This document shows, piece by piece, positions 37,711-47,219 of a stretch of 47,219 bases of DNA (its first letter is position 1; each line of letters opens with the position of its first letter). Made by a program: the position numbers and the translations under genes. This DNA is from Bacteroidota bacterium (lineage in GTDB: Bacteria > Bacteroidota > Bacteroidia > Cytophagales > Cyclobacteriaceae). The stretch covers positions 1 to 47,219 of the forward strand of contig JAJRQT010000008.1 in assembly GCA_024280115.1 (NCBI GenBank), read 5' to 3'. Under the pieces are notes generated by a model. The model was not told where the DNA came from. It saw only the letters and a list, made by a program, of their open reading frames with translations, and did not search any database.

Positions 37711-38205
37711 ATCACGAATTTAAATAGATTAAAAGATTACACAGATTTGTATGAGTGATAAATTAAAAAATAGAGATATGACAGAAAAATTAAAACACAA
37801 AGACATTACAGAAAAGATCATTGGGGCTGCATTTGAAGTCCATAAATTCCTTGGCAATGGATTCTAGGAAGTAATATATCAAAGAGCCTTAGCCTGGGAG
37901 ATGTCACAAGTTTATCTCACATTCGACCGAGAGATTGAACAAGAAATTTACTACAAAGAACTAAGAGAACCAATTGGAACAAGGAGAGCAGACTTTGTTG
38001 TAGAAGGAAAAGTATTGGTAGAGCTAAAAGCATTGAAAGAGTTAGAAGATGTGCATCTGGCCCAGGTACTAAATTACTTGAAAGCGTACAGATTAGAGGT
38101 TGCTTTGCTCTTTAATTTTGGCAGCAAAAGTCTTCAATTTAAAAGATTAGTTTTATGATAACAGAATCCGTGAAATCCATCAATCCGTGCAAATCTGTGA
38201 TTCAG
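37707..38205. mobile_element. GxxExxY insertion bounded by inverted repeats
   Basis: Outer pair CTGAATC (37707-37713) and GATTCAG (38199-38205); inner pair CACAGATTTG (37740-37749) and CAAATCTGTG (38190-38199). The unit in between is the GxxExxY pseudogene. It sits exactly between the end of the TPR kinase and a kinase tail fragment. No transposase; mobility is inferred from the bounds. Confidence 0.5.
37751..38158 (+). pseudogene. GxxExxY protein gene with internal amber stop
   Basis: One continuous frame of 135 codons, interrupted only by TAG at 37865-37867. Before it: KIIGAAFEVHKFLGNGF; after it: EVIYQRALAWEM, then TRRADFVVEGKVLVELKA and HLAQVLNYLKAYRLEVALLFNFG. This is the GxxExxY family (PD-(D/E)XK nuclease-like fold; residues D and ExK of the nuclease core are visible in ADFVVEGKVLVELKA). 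The family normally reads GFLExxY or similar, so TAG replaces a sense codon such as CAG by one change. Both halves are otherwise intact, so the break looks recent. The part after TAG can only start at an internal ATG at 37901. Confidence 0.8.
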
Positions 38206-38211
38206 AAAAGA

Positions 38212-38307
38212 TATGACATCATTACCAAAGGCCACAACGGTCATTTGGAAGTGGAGACTGAAGAAGGGATGGGGACGAGGTTTGTTGTGAGGTTGCCATC
38301 AACATGA
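38212..38307 (+). pseudogene. broken histidine-kinase tail, copy iv
   Basis: 31 codons without a start, encoding the very end of the GHKL domain ([19 protein letters not shown], then FVVRLPST and a stop). At DNA level it nearly equals 45508-45600 of the giant kinase, including the bases after the stop codon. It is a duplicated 3' end, cut off by the GxxExxY unit on its left. Confidence 0.85.
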
Positions 38308-38320
38308 TGAATGAGCAAAA

Positions 38321-38364
38321 GATGCGTAGCATCGATTAAGTATAGTAACCTAGGACTTTAGTCC
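38321..38364. repeat. mini-hairpin array B (short copy)
   Basis: GATGC-GTA-GCATC (38321-38333) and GGACT-TT-AGTCC (38353-38364), followed by ccgttgcaaaagtaa as in array A. The later hairpins of arrays A and C are missing here. Confidence 0.7.
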
Positions 38365-38436
38365 GTTGCAAAAGTAAGATGATAGAGTAAGCCTGTCTAT
38401 TGCAAGCTGGCTCGATACAAAACATAGAGCAATACC

Positions 38437-41400
38437 ATGAAAAAACAAAACCAATTATCTCGCCAAAAAAGTGCAAAGGAATTAAAACTTTTGCTCGATC
38501 AGAAAACTGCTGAGTTAGAGCTTAAAAATCGGGAGCTGGAGATTGAAGCAGCTCTTGATCGTGTACGCTCACGATCTATGTCCATGCAAAAAACTGATGA
38601 ATTGCTTGAAGCCGGAGGATTATTATACCAAGAGCTCTCCAAACTGGGAATTGGTAGTTTGACCAGTGCTTATGGGTTGATGGATGAAAAAGAAAAAATA
38701 GTTTGGTATTACTATGCGAGCCCTGAAGATGGTTCTACAATGTCTGAACCGATGGGCACACCATGTACAGAAACACAAACGATGCGTTCCATAACCACAA
38801 GCTGGAAAAAGCAGGAACCGTACCATGTTATTGAACTTGATCCACAAGAGACGATTGATCACCAAACATACATTGCGGAGTGCAGCACTGACTTTCCTTA
38901 TAATGCCGCTGAACTCATCTCCTTTTCGCCTGAAAGATTAGTGTTGCAAACGTTCAATTTCAAACAGGGATATTTATTGAATGTTGGTGGGGTAAAGTTT
39001 GCTGAAGATGAGGTAGAATTGATGATACGTTTCACAAAAGCTTTTGAGCAAACCTACACCAGGTTTCTCGACCTGCAGAAAGCCGAAGCACAGGCCAGGG
39101 AAGCCCAGATTGAAGCAGCTTTGGAAAGAGTAAGGGCCAGGTCTATGGCGATGCAAGCAAGTGAAGAACTGGGTGTGGTTGTTTTTGATTTTTTTGAGCA
39201 ATTACATCCGTTTGGTTTTTCAAAATGGGGTTGTGCTCTAGCGCTTGTTGATAAAGAAAAACAAGGTTTTAATATTTGGTTTTCTACGCCTTCTAACCGG
39301 ATTACAGCTGAAAATTATTTTTTACCCAATGTGGGGAATCCGATTGTGGAGAAATTTTGGTCAGGGTATAAAGAACAATTACCTCTCTTCAATATCGAAC
39401 TAAGAGATGAACAAAAGTACGGCTACACGAAATGGCTCTTCGATAATACGGATCTAGGAAGGATGCCAGATTCCGATCAGGAAGCCATCCTTTTAGAACC
39501 CTATGTGATGTTTTCACTTGCATCGATGAAGGTGGGAATACTCGAAGCAATAGATCATACTCCGATTCCAAAAGAACAGGCACAAATTCTTCCTCGCTTC
39601 GCCAAAGTTTTTGAACAAACCTACACCCGCTTCCTCGACCTCCAAAAAGCGGAGGCTCAGGCCAGGGAAGCACAGATAGAGGCAGCACTTGAACGGGTAC
39701 GTGCCAGATCCATGGCAATGCACAACGCAGAAGAGTTAGCCGATGTGTCATCGGTAGTTTATGATGAATTCCAAAAACTTGGAATAACAGAATTCGAAGC
39801 TTGTGGATTTCACATTGTTGACGAAGAAAAAGAAATCCATCATGTATGGAATTTTCATATCGATTTGAAACAACTGACGAGATTTGAAGTCCCATTGACC
39901 GGCGATCCAGTTTTAAATGACAGATATAAATCCTGGAAAAGAAAAGAACCTGTTTTCTATCAAAAAATTGGTGGGAAGAAACGGAAAGATCACCTCGAAT
40001 TCTTATGGCCAATGGAAACATCAACATTGGAAGAAAATACTGCAAAACAGGATATTCCGGACCCTGTGCACTTTTATTTTGGAAATTTCTCCAACGGATA
40101 TTTGCACATTCTTACATCGGAGGTTTTAACCCAGGAACAAGCATCCATTTTGGGAAGATTTTCCAAGGTCTTCGAACAAACCTACATCCGCTTCCTCGAC
40201 CTGCAAAAAGCGGAAGCCCAGGCCAGGGAAGCCCAGATAGAAGCGGCGCTGGAACGGGTACGCAGCCGAACGATGGCCATGCATAAAAGTGACGAATTAT
40301 CAGAAGTTGTATCTGAATTGTATCAACAAATGGAACCTTTGGGTTTATCGTCAGGAGGGTGTGAACTCATTTTATGCAATGAAAAGACTGGCCAATTGGA
40401 GTATTGGCAGGCAAATCCTGTTCAAAAGGTTTTACCCGAATACAAAGTTTCAAGATCAGTGCATCCATTATTTGAAAAACAGTGGAATGCATGGAAAAAA
40501 AGTGAGTCCCGGCTTATTATTAAGCAAGAAGGCAAGGAAAAGAAAGAGTTTGAAGCGCTCTTGTTTGAACAAACAGAGTTCAAAAATATGCCGGAGGAAA
40601 CTAAAAATTATATCCAGGATTCCGGCGATGTGGTTGTTTTTTCTCACGTCACAATGAAATATGGGCTCTTGGAGGCAGTTGACATTGAGCCCCTGTCCGA
40701 AGACATACTTCGTATTTTGCAACGTTTCGCCAGCGTTTTTGAGCAAACCTACACCCGCTTCCTCGACCTGCAAAAATCGGAGGCTCAGGCTCGGGAAGCG
40801 CAGATCGAAGCAGCTTTGGAGCGTGTGAGAACTAGAGCAATGGGCATGCATAAAAGCGAAGAGTTGGGAGACGCAGCAACTTTGCTTTACAAGGAGTTAA
40901 TAGCTCTTGGATTTTCACAATTCTTTAATTGTGGATATGTACTTATTGATAAAAAAAATAAAATTCAAAACGCATGGCTAACCGATCCCGGGGGCAAGTT
41001 TTTGGACAGTTTTATTCTTCCATTAACCGGAGACAAGGTTCTTCAAGATCGATATGATGGCTGGAAACGAAAAGATCCGGTTTTTTACCAGGTAGTCGAA
41101 GGGGATGTGCTCAAAAAACATTTAGAATTTGTAACCCCGGATTTTGACTCGAGAGAAATGGAGAATGTAGCCACCCAGATGCCAGATCCAACCATATTTT
41201 ATTGCGGTAATTTTTTCCATGGCTATCTGCACATAGTTGCTGCGGATCTACTCACTGTAGAACAGGAGGCCCTATTGGCACGGTTTACCCGTGTCTTTGA
41301 GATGACGTATCGCCGCTTCCTCGACCTACAAAAAGCAGAGGCCCAGGCCCGCGAAGCTCAGATCGAAGCGGCATTAGAACGGGTACGCTCAAGATCAATG

Positions 41401-44400
41401 GCTATGCGTGATTCAAACGAATTAGCAGAGATATTAGGAAAAATATTTGAAGAGCTTACTTTACTAGACGTGGAACTAGCGCGATGTATAATCTGGATTA
41501 TAGATCCTGAAACAGAGACAGCAAGGATGTGGTTTGCCAGCTCGGAAGTTTCGGGGGGATCAAAGAGTTATTTCCTGCCCAATTTCAATCATCCCTTCTA
41601 CAGAAAATATATTGCAGCATGGAAGGCAAGAAAATCCCTTTGGAAACTTGAAATTACTGGTAAGCTAAAGGAATCCTGGGATCAATTCTTATTCGAGGAA
41701 ACCGAGTTAAAAGAGTTGCCGGATGAGGCCATTGAGGCCATGCGTTCACCGGACAAAATATTTACAACCAATACTTTTAATCAATATGGATTGCTCGCTA
41801 CAGCAGGGATAGATCTGTTGTCGGAGGAAAGTATAAATATTTTCCAAAGATTTGGTCGCGTTTTCGAGCAATTCTATACTCGTTTCGAAGATATTAAGCA
41901 AGCAGAAGTCCAGGCCCGCGAAGCGCAGATTGAAACAGCTTTGGAAAGAGTGAGAGCTAAAGCACTGGCCATGCACGTATCAGGCGATCTCGAGAAAGTT
42001 GCGATTGAACTTCGACAACAAATGAGTTTACTCGATCAGCCGGAATTGGTAGGTTGTGTTGTCGAACTGTATGAGGTTGATTCCAATTATATTGAGTCTT
42101 GGCATGGTTTTCATCCTGCCGGAGATCAGGACGCAGAACTTTTAACAGGAATAGAACGCTTCCCGAAAGATTCCTGCCAAGTGATCAAAGAGATGCTTTT
42201 CATGTATCAATCTTCTGAAAATGAATATACACTGGAAGCCGAAGGCAGGAAACTTAAAGAATGGTATGCGGTCCTAAAGGGAAACCTTCCAGAAGTTGAG
42301 AAAGTTACTATTCCTGAGAAGGAGTATTATCATTGCACGGATTTTACCGGCGGCACCCTACTAACAGCCTCATTAACTCCTCCCTCAATGGAGGTTAAAG
42401 ATCTTCAACGACGAGCGGCCTCTGTATTTGACCTTGCATACCGGCGTTTTTTGGATCTAAAAAAAGCAGAGAAGCAAGCCAGGGAAGCCGAAATAGAATT
42501 GGCACTCGAACGTGTACGCGCCAGAACCATGGCCATGCAGAAAAGTGAGGAATTACGAGAAGTGATTGCTTCTGTATTTACACAATTGCAAGAACTGGAT
42601 TTTGATGCTCCCGCTTGTAGTTTAATTATTTACGACAAGAATCAGGCTGCCGAGCATTGGTTCGCGGGATTCTCTAAAGAAATCTATCCTGAGAGTTATA
42701 AAATACCCTATGTTGATCACCCTTATTTTACCGATCCCCTGAATGCCTGGAAGAAGCAGGTCCCCTACCAGGAATTTATATTTGAGGGAGAACTAAAGAA
42801 AAGTTATGGTGAGTACGCTTTTGAAAACAGTGAATTCAAAAACCTTCCGGATGAAGCAAAAGATGCGCTTAATTCCATGGACAAATGGTACATCTCAGAT
42901 GCGTTTATGAAACATGGTATGTTGGAAGTCCTTGGAGATAAATCCCTGGCCGAAGACAAATCGATTATCCTGCAACGGTTTGCAAAAGTATTCGAGCAAA
43001 CCTACACCCGCTTCCTCGATCTTCAAAAAGCGGAAGCACAGGCCAGGGAAGCCCAGATTGAAGCAGCATTAGAAAGAGTGAGGTCCCGTTCCATGGCTAT
43101 GCATAAAAGTGAAGAATTGCCAGAAGTTGCTTTGGTGTTATGGGAACAGCTTGAAAAGTTAAAGCTTAAGGGATTGGACGGTTGTGCAATACATGTAAAT
43201 GATGATGAAACCGACACTTTTGAGGCATGGTCTGCATTCCCGGATCTCATCAATGGGGAGAGAAAAATGAAGTTGGATAATCACAAGCACGATCAACATT
43301 GCATTTGGGTGTATGAAGAGTGGGATAGATACTATCGGACAGGAGAAATAGGTTTTACTGCAGAATGTAATAAGGAACAACTAAATGAATTTATTGATTG
43401 GTTTGCTCCAATGCTACCTCTTCTTGCTGAAGAAATGAGAAGTTTGAACCTGGATAAATTGTATGTGAATGGCATTGCATTCTCAAATGGGATTCTGGGA
43501 GCCCCATCTATCGAACCTTTGAGTGATGAAACCTGGTCTGCCTTTAAACGTTTGGCGGTAGTTTTTGATATGGCATACCGACGATTTGAAGATCTTCAAA
43601 AATCAGAAGCCCAGGCCCGGGAAGCACAGATAGAGGCGGCATTGGAAAGGGTAAGAAGCCGCTCAATGGCTATGCAGCATTCCAGTGAGATAAACATCAT
43701 CCTCGCTAAGGTTTTTGAAGAATTGACCTTACTTGAACTTGAACTGGAAAGATGTGTGATTTGGACTTATAATCAAGAAGATAAGTCTGTCCGGTGGTGG
43801 GCTGCTAATGCTGAGGCGAAAAGTGGAGCAGAAAGTTTCCTGATTACTAATCAGGATCATCCGGTTTATCTCGAATATTGGAAAGCCTGGGAGGAAAGAA
43901 AGACAAAATATCTTTATATTCTTGAAGGTGAAAATATGGTAAGTTGGTGCGATGTTCTTTTCAATGAAACGGAATTGGGGAGACTTCCTGAAGAAGTACA
44001 AGTTGGGATGAGGAAACCGGATAGAGTTTATTTGAACAATACCTTCAATGATTTCGGTGTCTTATTCATTGCTTGCCAGGAACCTTTGTCAGATGAAAAA
44101 TTTTCTATCATTGAAAGGTTTGGAAAAGTCTTCGACCAGTCCTATACCCGTTTCAACGATATCAAACAGGCAGAAGCTCTAGCTCGGGAAGCAATCAAAC
44201 AAGCATCTCTCGACCGGGTGCGAGGCGAGATTGCCAGCATGCGCTCAAAGGACGATTTAAGCCGGATCACCCCACTTGTTTGGCATGAGCTTACTACATT
44301 GACTGTACCATTTATCCGCTGTGGCATACTTATAATGGACGAAAAGAGGAAAGTTATTCAATCATATCTTTCGGCTCCGGACGGCCATTCCCTGGGTGTA

Positions 44401-45600
44401 TTTGACTTACCGTATGAATCAAAAGAAATTGCCAGAGGGGCACTTGCAAAATGGAAAAAAGGCAAGATTTACAAAGATCACTGGAACAAAGGCCAATTCC
44501 TTAAGTTCTATCAAAATCTGGTTGACATGGGTCAGATTGAAAATCCTGAATCCTACCAAGGCACAGCAAAGCCGCCGGAGTCCCTGAATCTTCATTTTTT
44601 ACCGTTCAAACAGGGGATGTTGTATGTGGGAAATGTGGCCCCACTTTCCCAGGATGAACTTCAACTTGTTCAATCTCTGGCCGAAGCATTTTCGATAGCC
44701 TATGCACGATATGAAGATTTCAAACAATTGGAAGAGGCCAAAAATGAAACGGAGCAAACACTGGATGAGTTGAAGTCCACCCAATCCCAGCTCATCCAGT
44801 CTGAAAAAATGGCCTCCCTTGGCGAGCTTACCGCCGGCATTGCCCATGAGATTCAGAATCCATTAAACTTTGTAAATAACTTTGCAGAGGTCAGTGGTGA
44901 GTTGATTGATGAGCTAAAAGAGGAAAGGGCAAAGCTAAAAGAGGAAAGAGACGGATCCCTGGAAGAGGAAATATTAGATGATATTACCCAAAACCTCAGT
45001 AAAATAAATCATCATGGCCAACAGGCTAGCGGTATTGTCAAAGGGATGTTGGAACACTCGCGAACAAGCACAGGTAAAAAAGAATTAACCGACATCAACG
45101 TACTGGCAGATGAATATTTACGGTTGGCTTACCATGGATTAAGAGCTAAGGACAAATCGTTCAATGCGGATTTTAAATTGGAACTGGATAAATCTTTACC
45201 TAAACTTAATGTGGTATCTCAGGAAATCGGGAGGGTGTTGCTGAATTTAATCAATAATGCTTTTTACGCCGTGTCCAAAGCTTCCCACCCTACGCCGAAG
45301 GCTACGGATGGCAAAGAAGCGACGGAGGACAAGGATTATCAACCCCAGGTAATTGTAAGCACGAAGAGAAATGACAAAACGATTGAAATAACTGTCCAGG
45401 ACAATGGCGATGGAATTCCGGAAGATGTGGTTGACAAAATATTCCAGCCCTTCTTCACCACCAAGCCCACCGGGCAGGGTACAGGCCTAGGATTGAGCCT
45501 TAGTTATGATATTATTACCAAAGGCCATGATGGTCATCTGGAAGTGGAGACTGAAGAAGGGATGGGGACGAGGTTTGTTGTGAGGTTGCCATTAACATGA
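38437..45600 (+). CDS. giant soluble histidine kinase with eleven tandem sensor modules
   Basis: 2387 aa, no signal peptide or membrane helix, so cytoplasmic. After a short coiled-coil start, eleven modules of about 189 residues follow; each has a helix with the pattern [20 protein letters not shown] (variations), an alpha/beta core of about 130 residues resembling GAF domains, and a closing helix with [20 protein letters not shown]. The kinase is at the C-terminus: HisKA box with His2137 ([17 protein letters not shown]), N box [16 protein letters not shown]1 [10 protein letters not shown] and G2 boxes [20 protein letters not shown]. The cores differ strongly (many have a Cys after the first strands, e.g. 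GGCELIL, ARCIIW, PACSLII) while the linkers are nearly identical. No receiver domain. The start ATG follows array B by 70 bases. The ligands and output partner are unknown. Confidence 0.93.
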   Translation: MKKQNQLSRQKSAKELKLLLDQKTAELELKNRELEIEAALDRVRSRSMSMQKTDELLEAGGLLYQELSKLGIGSLTSAYGLMDEKEKIVWYYYASPEDGSTMSEPMGTPCTETQTMRSITTSWKKQEPYHVIELDPQETIDHQTYIAECSTDFPYNAAELISFSPERLVLQTFNFKQGYLLNVGGVKFAEDEVELMIRFTKAFEQTYTRFLDLQKAEAQAREAQIEAALERVRARSMAMQASEELGVVVFDFFEQLHPFGFSKWGCALALVDKEKQGFNIWFSTPSNRITAENYFLPNVGNPIVEKFWSGYKEQLPLFNIELRDEQKYGYTKWLFDNTDLGRMPDSDQEAILLEPYVMFSLASMKVGILEAIDHTPIPKEQAQILPRFAKVFEQTYTRFLDLQKAEAQAREAQIEAALERVRARSMAMHNAEELADVSSVVYDEFQKLGITEFEACGFHIVDEEKEIHHVWNFHIDLKQLTRFEVPLTGDPVLNDRYKSWKRKEPVFYQKIGGKKRKDHLEFLWPMETSTLEENTAKQDIPDPVHFYFGNFSNGYLHILTSEVLTQEQASILGRFSKVFEQTYIRFLDLQKAEAQAREAQIEAALERVRSRTMAMHKSDELSEVVSELYQQMEPLGLSSGGCELILCNEKTGQLEYWQANPVQKVLPEYKVSRSVHPLFEKQWNAWKKSESRLIIKQEGKEKKEFEALLFEQTEFKNMPEETKNYIQDSGDVVVFSHVTMKYGLLEAVDIEPLSEDILRILQRFASVFEQTYTRFLDLQKSEAQAREAQIEAALERVRTRAMGMHKSEELGDAATLLYKELIALGFSQFFNCGYVLIDKKNKIQNAWLTDPGGKFLDSFILPLTGDKVLQDRYDGWKRKDPVFYQVVEGDVLKKHLEFVTPDFDSREMENVATQMPDPTIFYCGNFFHGYLHIVAADLLTVEQEALLARFTRVFEMTYRRFLDLQKAEAQAREAQIEAALERVRSRSMAMRDSNELAEILGKIFEELTLLDVELARCIIWIIDPETETARMWFASSEVSGGSKSYFLPNFNHPFYRKYIAAWKARKSLWKLEITGKLKESWDQFLFEETELKELPDEAIEAMRSPDKIFTTNTFNQYGLLATAGIDLLSEESINIFQRFGRVFEQFYTRFEDIKQAEVQAREAQIETALERVRAKALAMHVSGDLEKVAIELRQQMSLLDQPELVGCVVELYEVDSNYIESWHGFHPAGDQDAELLTGIERFPKDSCQVIKEMLFMYQSSENEYTLEAEGRKLKEWYAVLKGNLPEVEKVTIPEKEYYHCTDFTGGTLLTASLTPPSMEVKDLQRRAASVFDLAYRRFLDLKKAEKQAREAEIELALERVRARTMAMQKSEELREVIASVFTQLQELDFDAPACSLIIYDKNQAAEHWFAGFSKEIYPESYKIPYVDHPYFTDPLNAWKKQVPYQEFIFEGELKKSYGEYAFENSEFKNLPDEAKDALNSMDKWYISDAFMKHGMLEVLGDKSLAEDKSIILQRFAKVFEQTYTRFLDLQKAEAQAREAQIEAALERVRSRSMAMHKSEELPEVALVLWEQLEKLKLKGLDGCAIHVNDDETDTFEAWSAFPDLINGERKMKLDNHKHDQHCIWVYEEWDRYYRTGEIGFTAECNKEQLNEFIDWFAPMLPLLAEEMRSLNLDKLYVNGIAFSNGILGAPSIEPLSDETWSAFKRLAVVFDMAYRRFEDLQKSEAQAREAQIEAALERVRSRSMAMQHSSEINIILAKVFEELTLLELELERCVIWTYNQEDKSVRWWAANAEAKSGAESFLITNQDHPVYLEYWKAWEERKTKYLYILEGENMVSWCDVLFNETELGRLPEEVQVGMRKPDRVYLNNTFNDFGVLFIACQEPLSDEKFSIIERFGKVFDQSYTRFNDIKQAEALAREAIKQASLDRVRGEIASMRSKDDLSRITPLVWHELTTLTVPFIRCGILIMDEKRKVIQSYLSAPDGHSLGVFDLPYESKEIARGALAKWKKGKIYKDHWNKGQFLKFYQNLVDMGQIENPESYQGTAKPPESLNLHFLPFKQGMLYVGNVAPLSQDELQLVQSLAEAFSIAYARYEDFKQLEEAKNETEQTLDELKSTQSQLIQSEKMASLGELTAGIAHEIQNPLNFVNNFAEVSGELIDELKEERAKLKEERDGSLEEEILDDITQNLSKINHHGQQASGIVKGMLEHSRTSTGKKELTDINVLADEYLRLAYHGLRAKDKSFNADFKLELDKSLPKLNVVSQEIGRVLLNLINNAFYAVSKASHPTPKATDGKEATEDKDYQPQVIVSTKRNDKTIEITVQDNGDGIPEDVVDKIFQPFFTTKPTGQGTGLGLSLSYDIITKGHDGHLEVETEEGMGTRFVVRLPLT
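38539..44759 (+). repeat. 11-fold tandem coding repeat, period about 566 bases
   Basis: Units begin at about 38539, 39105, 39672, 40233, 40801, 41359, 41926, 42490, 43053, 43627 and 44193, so the spacing stays between 558 and 574 bases. DNA conservation is strongest in the linker (caggccagggaagcccagat and similar) and low in the sensor cores. Unit 11 is the most divergent in its linker ([20 protein letters not shown]). Confidence 0.9.
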
Positions 45601-45612
45601 TGAAGGAGCAAA

Positions 45613-45829
45613 GATGCGTAGCATCGATACATATATTAACAATGGGTTTTAATCCATTGAAAAGAAGGATACGAATATGAGAACCGTAGCTTCGGAACGT
45701 ATAATTATAGTATGATAAATATGAATCGTGTCTGCCTACGGTAGACAGGCCAACGGCACTCTACCAAAAGTTGGGCTTTATACCATGGGTTAAAACCCAT
45801 TATTATAATATAAATCGAGCCAATGGCTC
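45613..45829. repeat. mini-hairpin array C
   Basis: GATGC-GTA-GCATC (45613-45625), imperfect CAATGG...CCATTG (45640-45659), imperfect GAACC-GTA-GCTTC (about 45690-45702), GTCTGCC-TAC-GGTAGAC (45730-45746), ATGGGTTAAAACCCAT (45785-45800, perfect), GAGCC-AAT-GGCTC (45817-45829). Same order as array A, with matching linkers such as cattattataatataaa; it lies between the giant kinase and a kinase tail. Confidence 0.75.
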
Positions 45830-45856
45830 TAAACAAAAAACTTAATGCAGATATAG

Positions 45857-46060
45857 ATGAGAAAATTACCAGACAAAATCTTCCAGCCCTTTTTCACCGC
45901 CAAGCCCAGGGGGCAGGGAACGGGCCTGGGACTGAGCCATAGTTATGATATCGTGACAAAGGAACATGGTGGTGAGTTGAGGGTAGCATCCAAAGAAGGA
46001 GAAGGCTTGCCTGCCGATGAGGCAGGATCGAAATTTACCATTTTTCTGCCGAAATCATGA
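45857..46060 (+). pseudogene. broken histidine-kinase tail, copy vi
   Basis: 67 codons encoding the final GHKL segment ([49 protein letters not shown]). Like copy ii it starts within the F box and lacks everything before it. Residues LPADEAG in the last loop come from an inserted palindrome CCTGCC-GATGA-GGCAGG (46010-46026). It follows array C exactly as copy ii follows array A, so both come from one duplicated block. Confidence 0.8.
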
Positions 46061-46103
46061 AATAAGAATTACATTTATACGTACAAAAAATAAAATACAT
46101 ACG

Positions 46104-46349
46104 ATGAAAGCAAAACTTACATTGAGTTTGGATAAGGTAGTGATAGAAAAGGGTAGGAAGATTGCCAAAAAGGAACACAAAAGCCTCTCAATGCTGGTAG
46201 AGGAATTATTGGACGGTGAGATTAAAAGAGACACTCGGGAAAATCAGAAAATAATCGAAAAACTTCACGGAATGTTCGGAAAGGCCGATGAAGATACAAA
46301 CTGGAAGGACGTGATTCGTGATGCAGCGTCAAAGAAATATGGCGCGTAA
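46104..46349 (+). CDS. antitoxin of a PIN toxin pair (DUF6364-like)
   Basis: 81 aa; the ATG at 46104 is chosen, since the longer frame from 46017 runs through the end of the kinase remnant. The opening MKAKLTLSLDKVVIEKGRKIAK with the later SLSMLVEELLDG is the ribbon-helix-helix-like N-terminus of DUF6364 antitoxins, giving DNA binding and dimerisation; the C-terminal part (about 45-81) would wrap the toxin. It overlaps the toxin gene by 11 bases, which fits a co-translated toxin-antitoxin operon that represses itself. Confidence 0.85.
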   Translation: MKAKLTLSLDKVVIEKGRKIAKKEHKSLSMLVEELLDGEIKRDTRENQKIIEKLHGMFGKADEDTNWKDVIRDAASKKYGA

Positions 46350-46749
46350 AGTATTTATTGATACAAATGTGTTCCTCGACTTGTTGCTTAGCCGAGGAGA
46401 ACACGGACTGAAGGCCCGGGACTTCTTCATGAGGGCAAACAAGGAAAAAGTCCATTTGTTTACCTCCATAACCTGTATTCAAACCATCATCTATGTACTG
46501 GAAAAAGCAAAGTTTGATGGTAACAAGATCAGGCAATCAATCTCCTACTTAAATAAGATCGTAATGCTGATTGATACTTCTCATCAGGATGTAAATGCTG
46601 CAATCGAATCGAAAATCAAAGACCTGGAAGATGCCATATTATACTATACCGCAATTTCAAATAACTGTGAATTCATAATCACACGAAATGTCAAAGATTT
46701 TCCGGAAAGCAATGAACAGATTAGCATTCTTAAGCCGGAGGAATTTTGA
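46339..46749 (+). CDS. PIN-domain ribonuclease toxin (VapC-like)
   Basis: Probable RNA-cleaving toxin, 136 aa from the ATG at 46339 (ARKVFIDTN start), with an upstream ATG at 46321 as alternative. PIN active-site acids are visible: Asp in VFIDTNVFLDLL, the central region with SITCIQTIIYVLEK, Asp/Glu in KDLEDAILYYTA, and Asp in TRNVKDFPES. Paired with the upstream antitoxin. A short stretch after its stop (46759-46818) is open and reads KKELGGKINVETAEVAGLKY without a start; its nature is unclear. Confidence 0.88.
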   Translation: MARKVFIDTNVFLDLLLSRGEHGLKARDFFMRANKEKVHLFTSITCIQTIIYVLEKAKFDGNKIRQSISYLNKIVMLIDTSHQDVNAAIESKIKDLEDAILYYTAISNNCEFIITRNVKDFPESNEQISILKPEEF

Positions 46750-46822
46750 TAATTAAAAAAAGAACTCGGAGGTAAAATTAATGTAGAAACAGCGGAAGTG
46801 GCTGGGTTAAAATATTGAAATA

Positions 46823-47219
46823 ATGAGAGATTTTCATAGCGATAAAGAATTAATGGCAACTTACGAATGTCTCATAGAAGTAGCACTTTTCGATAGATCT
46901 TTCGAAGACCTTAGAAAGTATATGGATGGGTCAGCTTTATGTTACGGAACCGCTCTACATGAAAAATTATCTGGAGTTTCCGCAATCATCAGTATGTTCA
47001 AAAAGCAACGGAGCGATATGCAAAATAATGAGATGAAAATAACACGTAACCTTGTATTGAACAAGTCCATTGCACAGGGAAATGCGCATTTGATTGTAGA
47101 GGAGTTTAATTTCGATACGGTAGAGGTTGATTTCATTTTGCGTTTATCCACGATCTTAGAGTTGGTAAATGGGAAATGGAGCATCCCTCATTTTCATGCC
47201 TCCACGCCAGACGCTAATG
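46823..47219 (+). CDS. NTF2-like (SnoaL-type) domain protein, 3' end outside the window
   Basis: The frame starts at ATG 46823 and is open to the last base (132 codons), so the gene is cut by the window end. The translation contains HEKLSGVSAIISMFKKQRSD and FNFDTVEVDFILRLSTILEL, and its last visible part GKWSIPHFHASTPDA is the typical close of NTF2-like/SnoaL_3 domains that sense small molecules at the N-terminus of Bacteroidota signalling proteins. In such proteins a coiled coil and a kinase, cyclase or LuxR output usually follow. The output part cannot be seen here. No signal peptide, so cytoplasmic. Confidence 0.65.
   Translation, partial: MRDFHSDKELMATYECLIEVALFDRSFEDLRKYMDGSALCYGTALHEKLSGVSAIISMFKKQRSDMQNNEMKITRNLVLNKSIAQGNAHLIVEEFNFDTVEVDFILRLSTILELVNGKWSIPHFHASTPDAN

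Noticed and set aside
37865..37867. TAG in the GxxExxY gene as recoded amino acid (pyrrolysine or readthrough)
   Set aside because: No pyl genes or recoding structure seen; the gene sits among decayed copies, so a simple nonsense mutation is more likely.
38539..44759. Eleven repeats as an assembly artefact or a CRISPR-like array
   Set aside because: Sensor cores are strongly diverged and the frame is open across 7 kb, which an artefact would not give; the repeats are coding and far too long for CRISPR.
38623..44847. Many minus-strand open frames inside the giant kinase with similar Cys/His/Ser-rich translations
   Set aside because: They repeat once per module because they are the reverse of the conserved linker; no start signals, promoters or domain matches.

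Overview
The window reads as the chromosome of a member of the Bacteroidota, most likely a Cytophagales-type marine or soil bacterium. The evidence is a SusC/SusD pair, a separate atpD-atpC operon with a very short epsilon subunit, GxxExxY and DUF6807 proteins, AT-rich DNA, and promoters of the Bacteroidota form (TTG at -33, about 20 bases, TAnnTTTG at -7), several of which can be read directly. No transposase, integrase, phage gene or CRISPR array was found.

Left part (1-9380): housekeeping genes. These are the end of rodA, an unknown conserved protein, tdk-recO, atpD-atpC, a membrane histidine kinase, a DegQ/HtrA protease, a small heat-shock protein and tRNA-Asn(GTT). Three clear terminators separate the minus-strand units and one follows the tRNA.

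Next to the tRNA (9590-14780) is a three-gene minus-strand operon: a TIR/DUF4062/TIR-like protein, an nSTAND1 NTPase with one membrane helix and an outer beta domain, and a four-helix protein that looks like a tandem SLATT pore. It has the layout of an abortive-infection (conflict) system: sensor or signal enzyme, NTPase switch, membrane effector. A 164-base MITE/REPIN-like element lies just beyond it.

Middle part (15332-34308): a NIPSNAP protein and a PQQ-type beta-propeller, then a sugar-acid locus. A LacI regulator stands between a six-gene minus-strand operon (two Tat-exported Gfo/Idh/MocA oxidoreductases, a DUF6807/PmoA-like protein, an ExuT-type transporter, a uroporphyrinogen-decarboxylase-family protein, a lipoprotein sugar isomerase) and a plus-strand susC-susD unit followed by a mannonate-type SDR reductase and uxuA. 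Two near-identical operators (core CAATCGATTG) overlap the -33 boxes of both units, so one regulator probably represses both. The pathway implied is uptake of a glucuronate-containing sugar and its conversion through fructuronate and D-mannonate to 2-keto-3-deoxygluconate.

Right part (34731-46060): a locus of duplicated histidine kinases. Two are intact: a periplasmic-TPR kinase, and a giant soluble kinase of 2387 residues with eleven tandem sensor modules of about 189 residues each. Around them are four broken kinase tails, a broken GxxExxY gene flanked by inverted repeats, and three arrays of tiny perfect hairpins in the same order. The kinase cores share blocks of perfect identity, a sign of gene conversion. 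The window ends with an antitoxin/PIN-toxin pair and the start of an NTF2-like protein.
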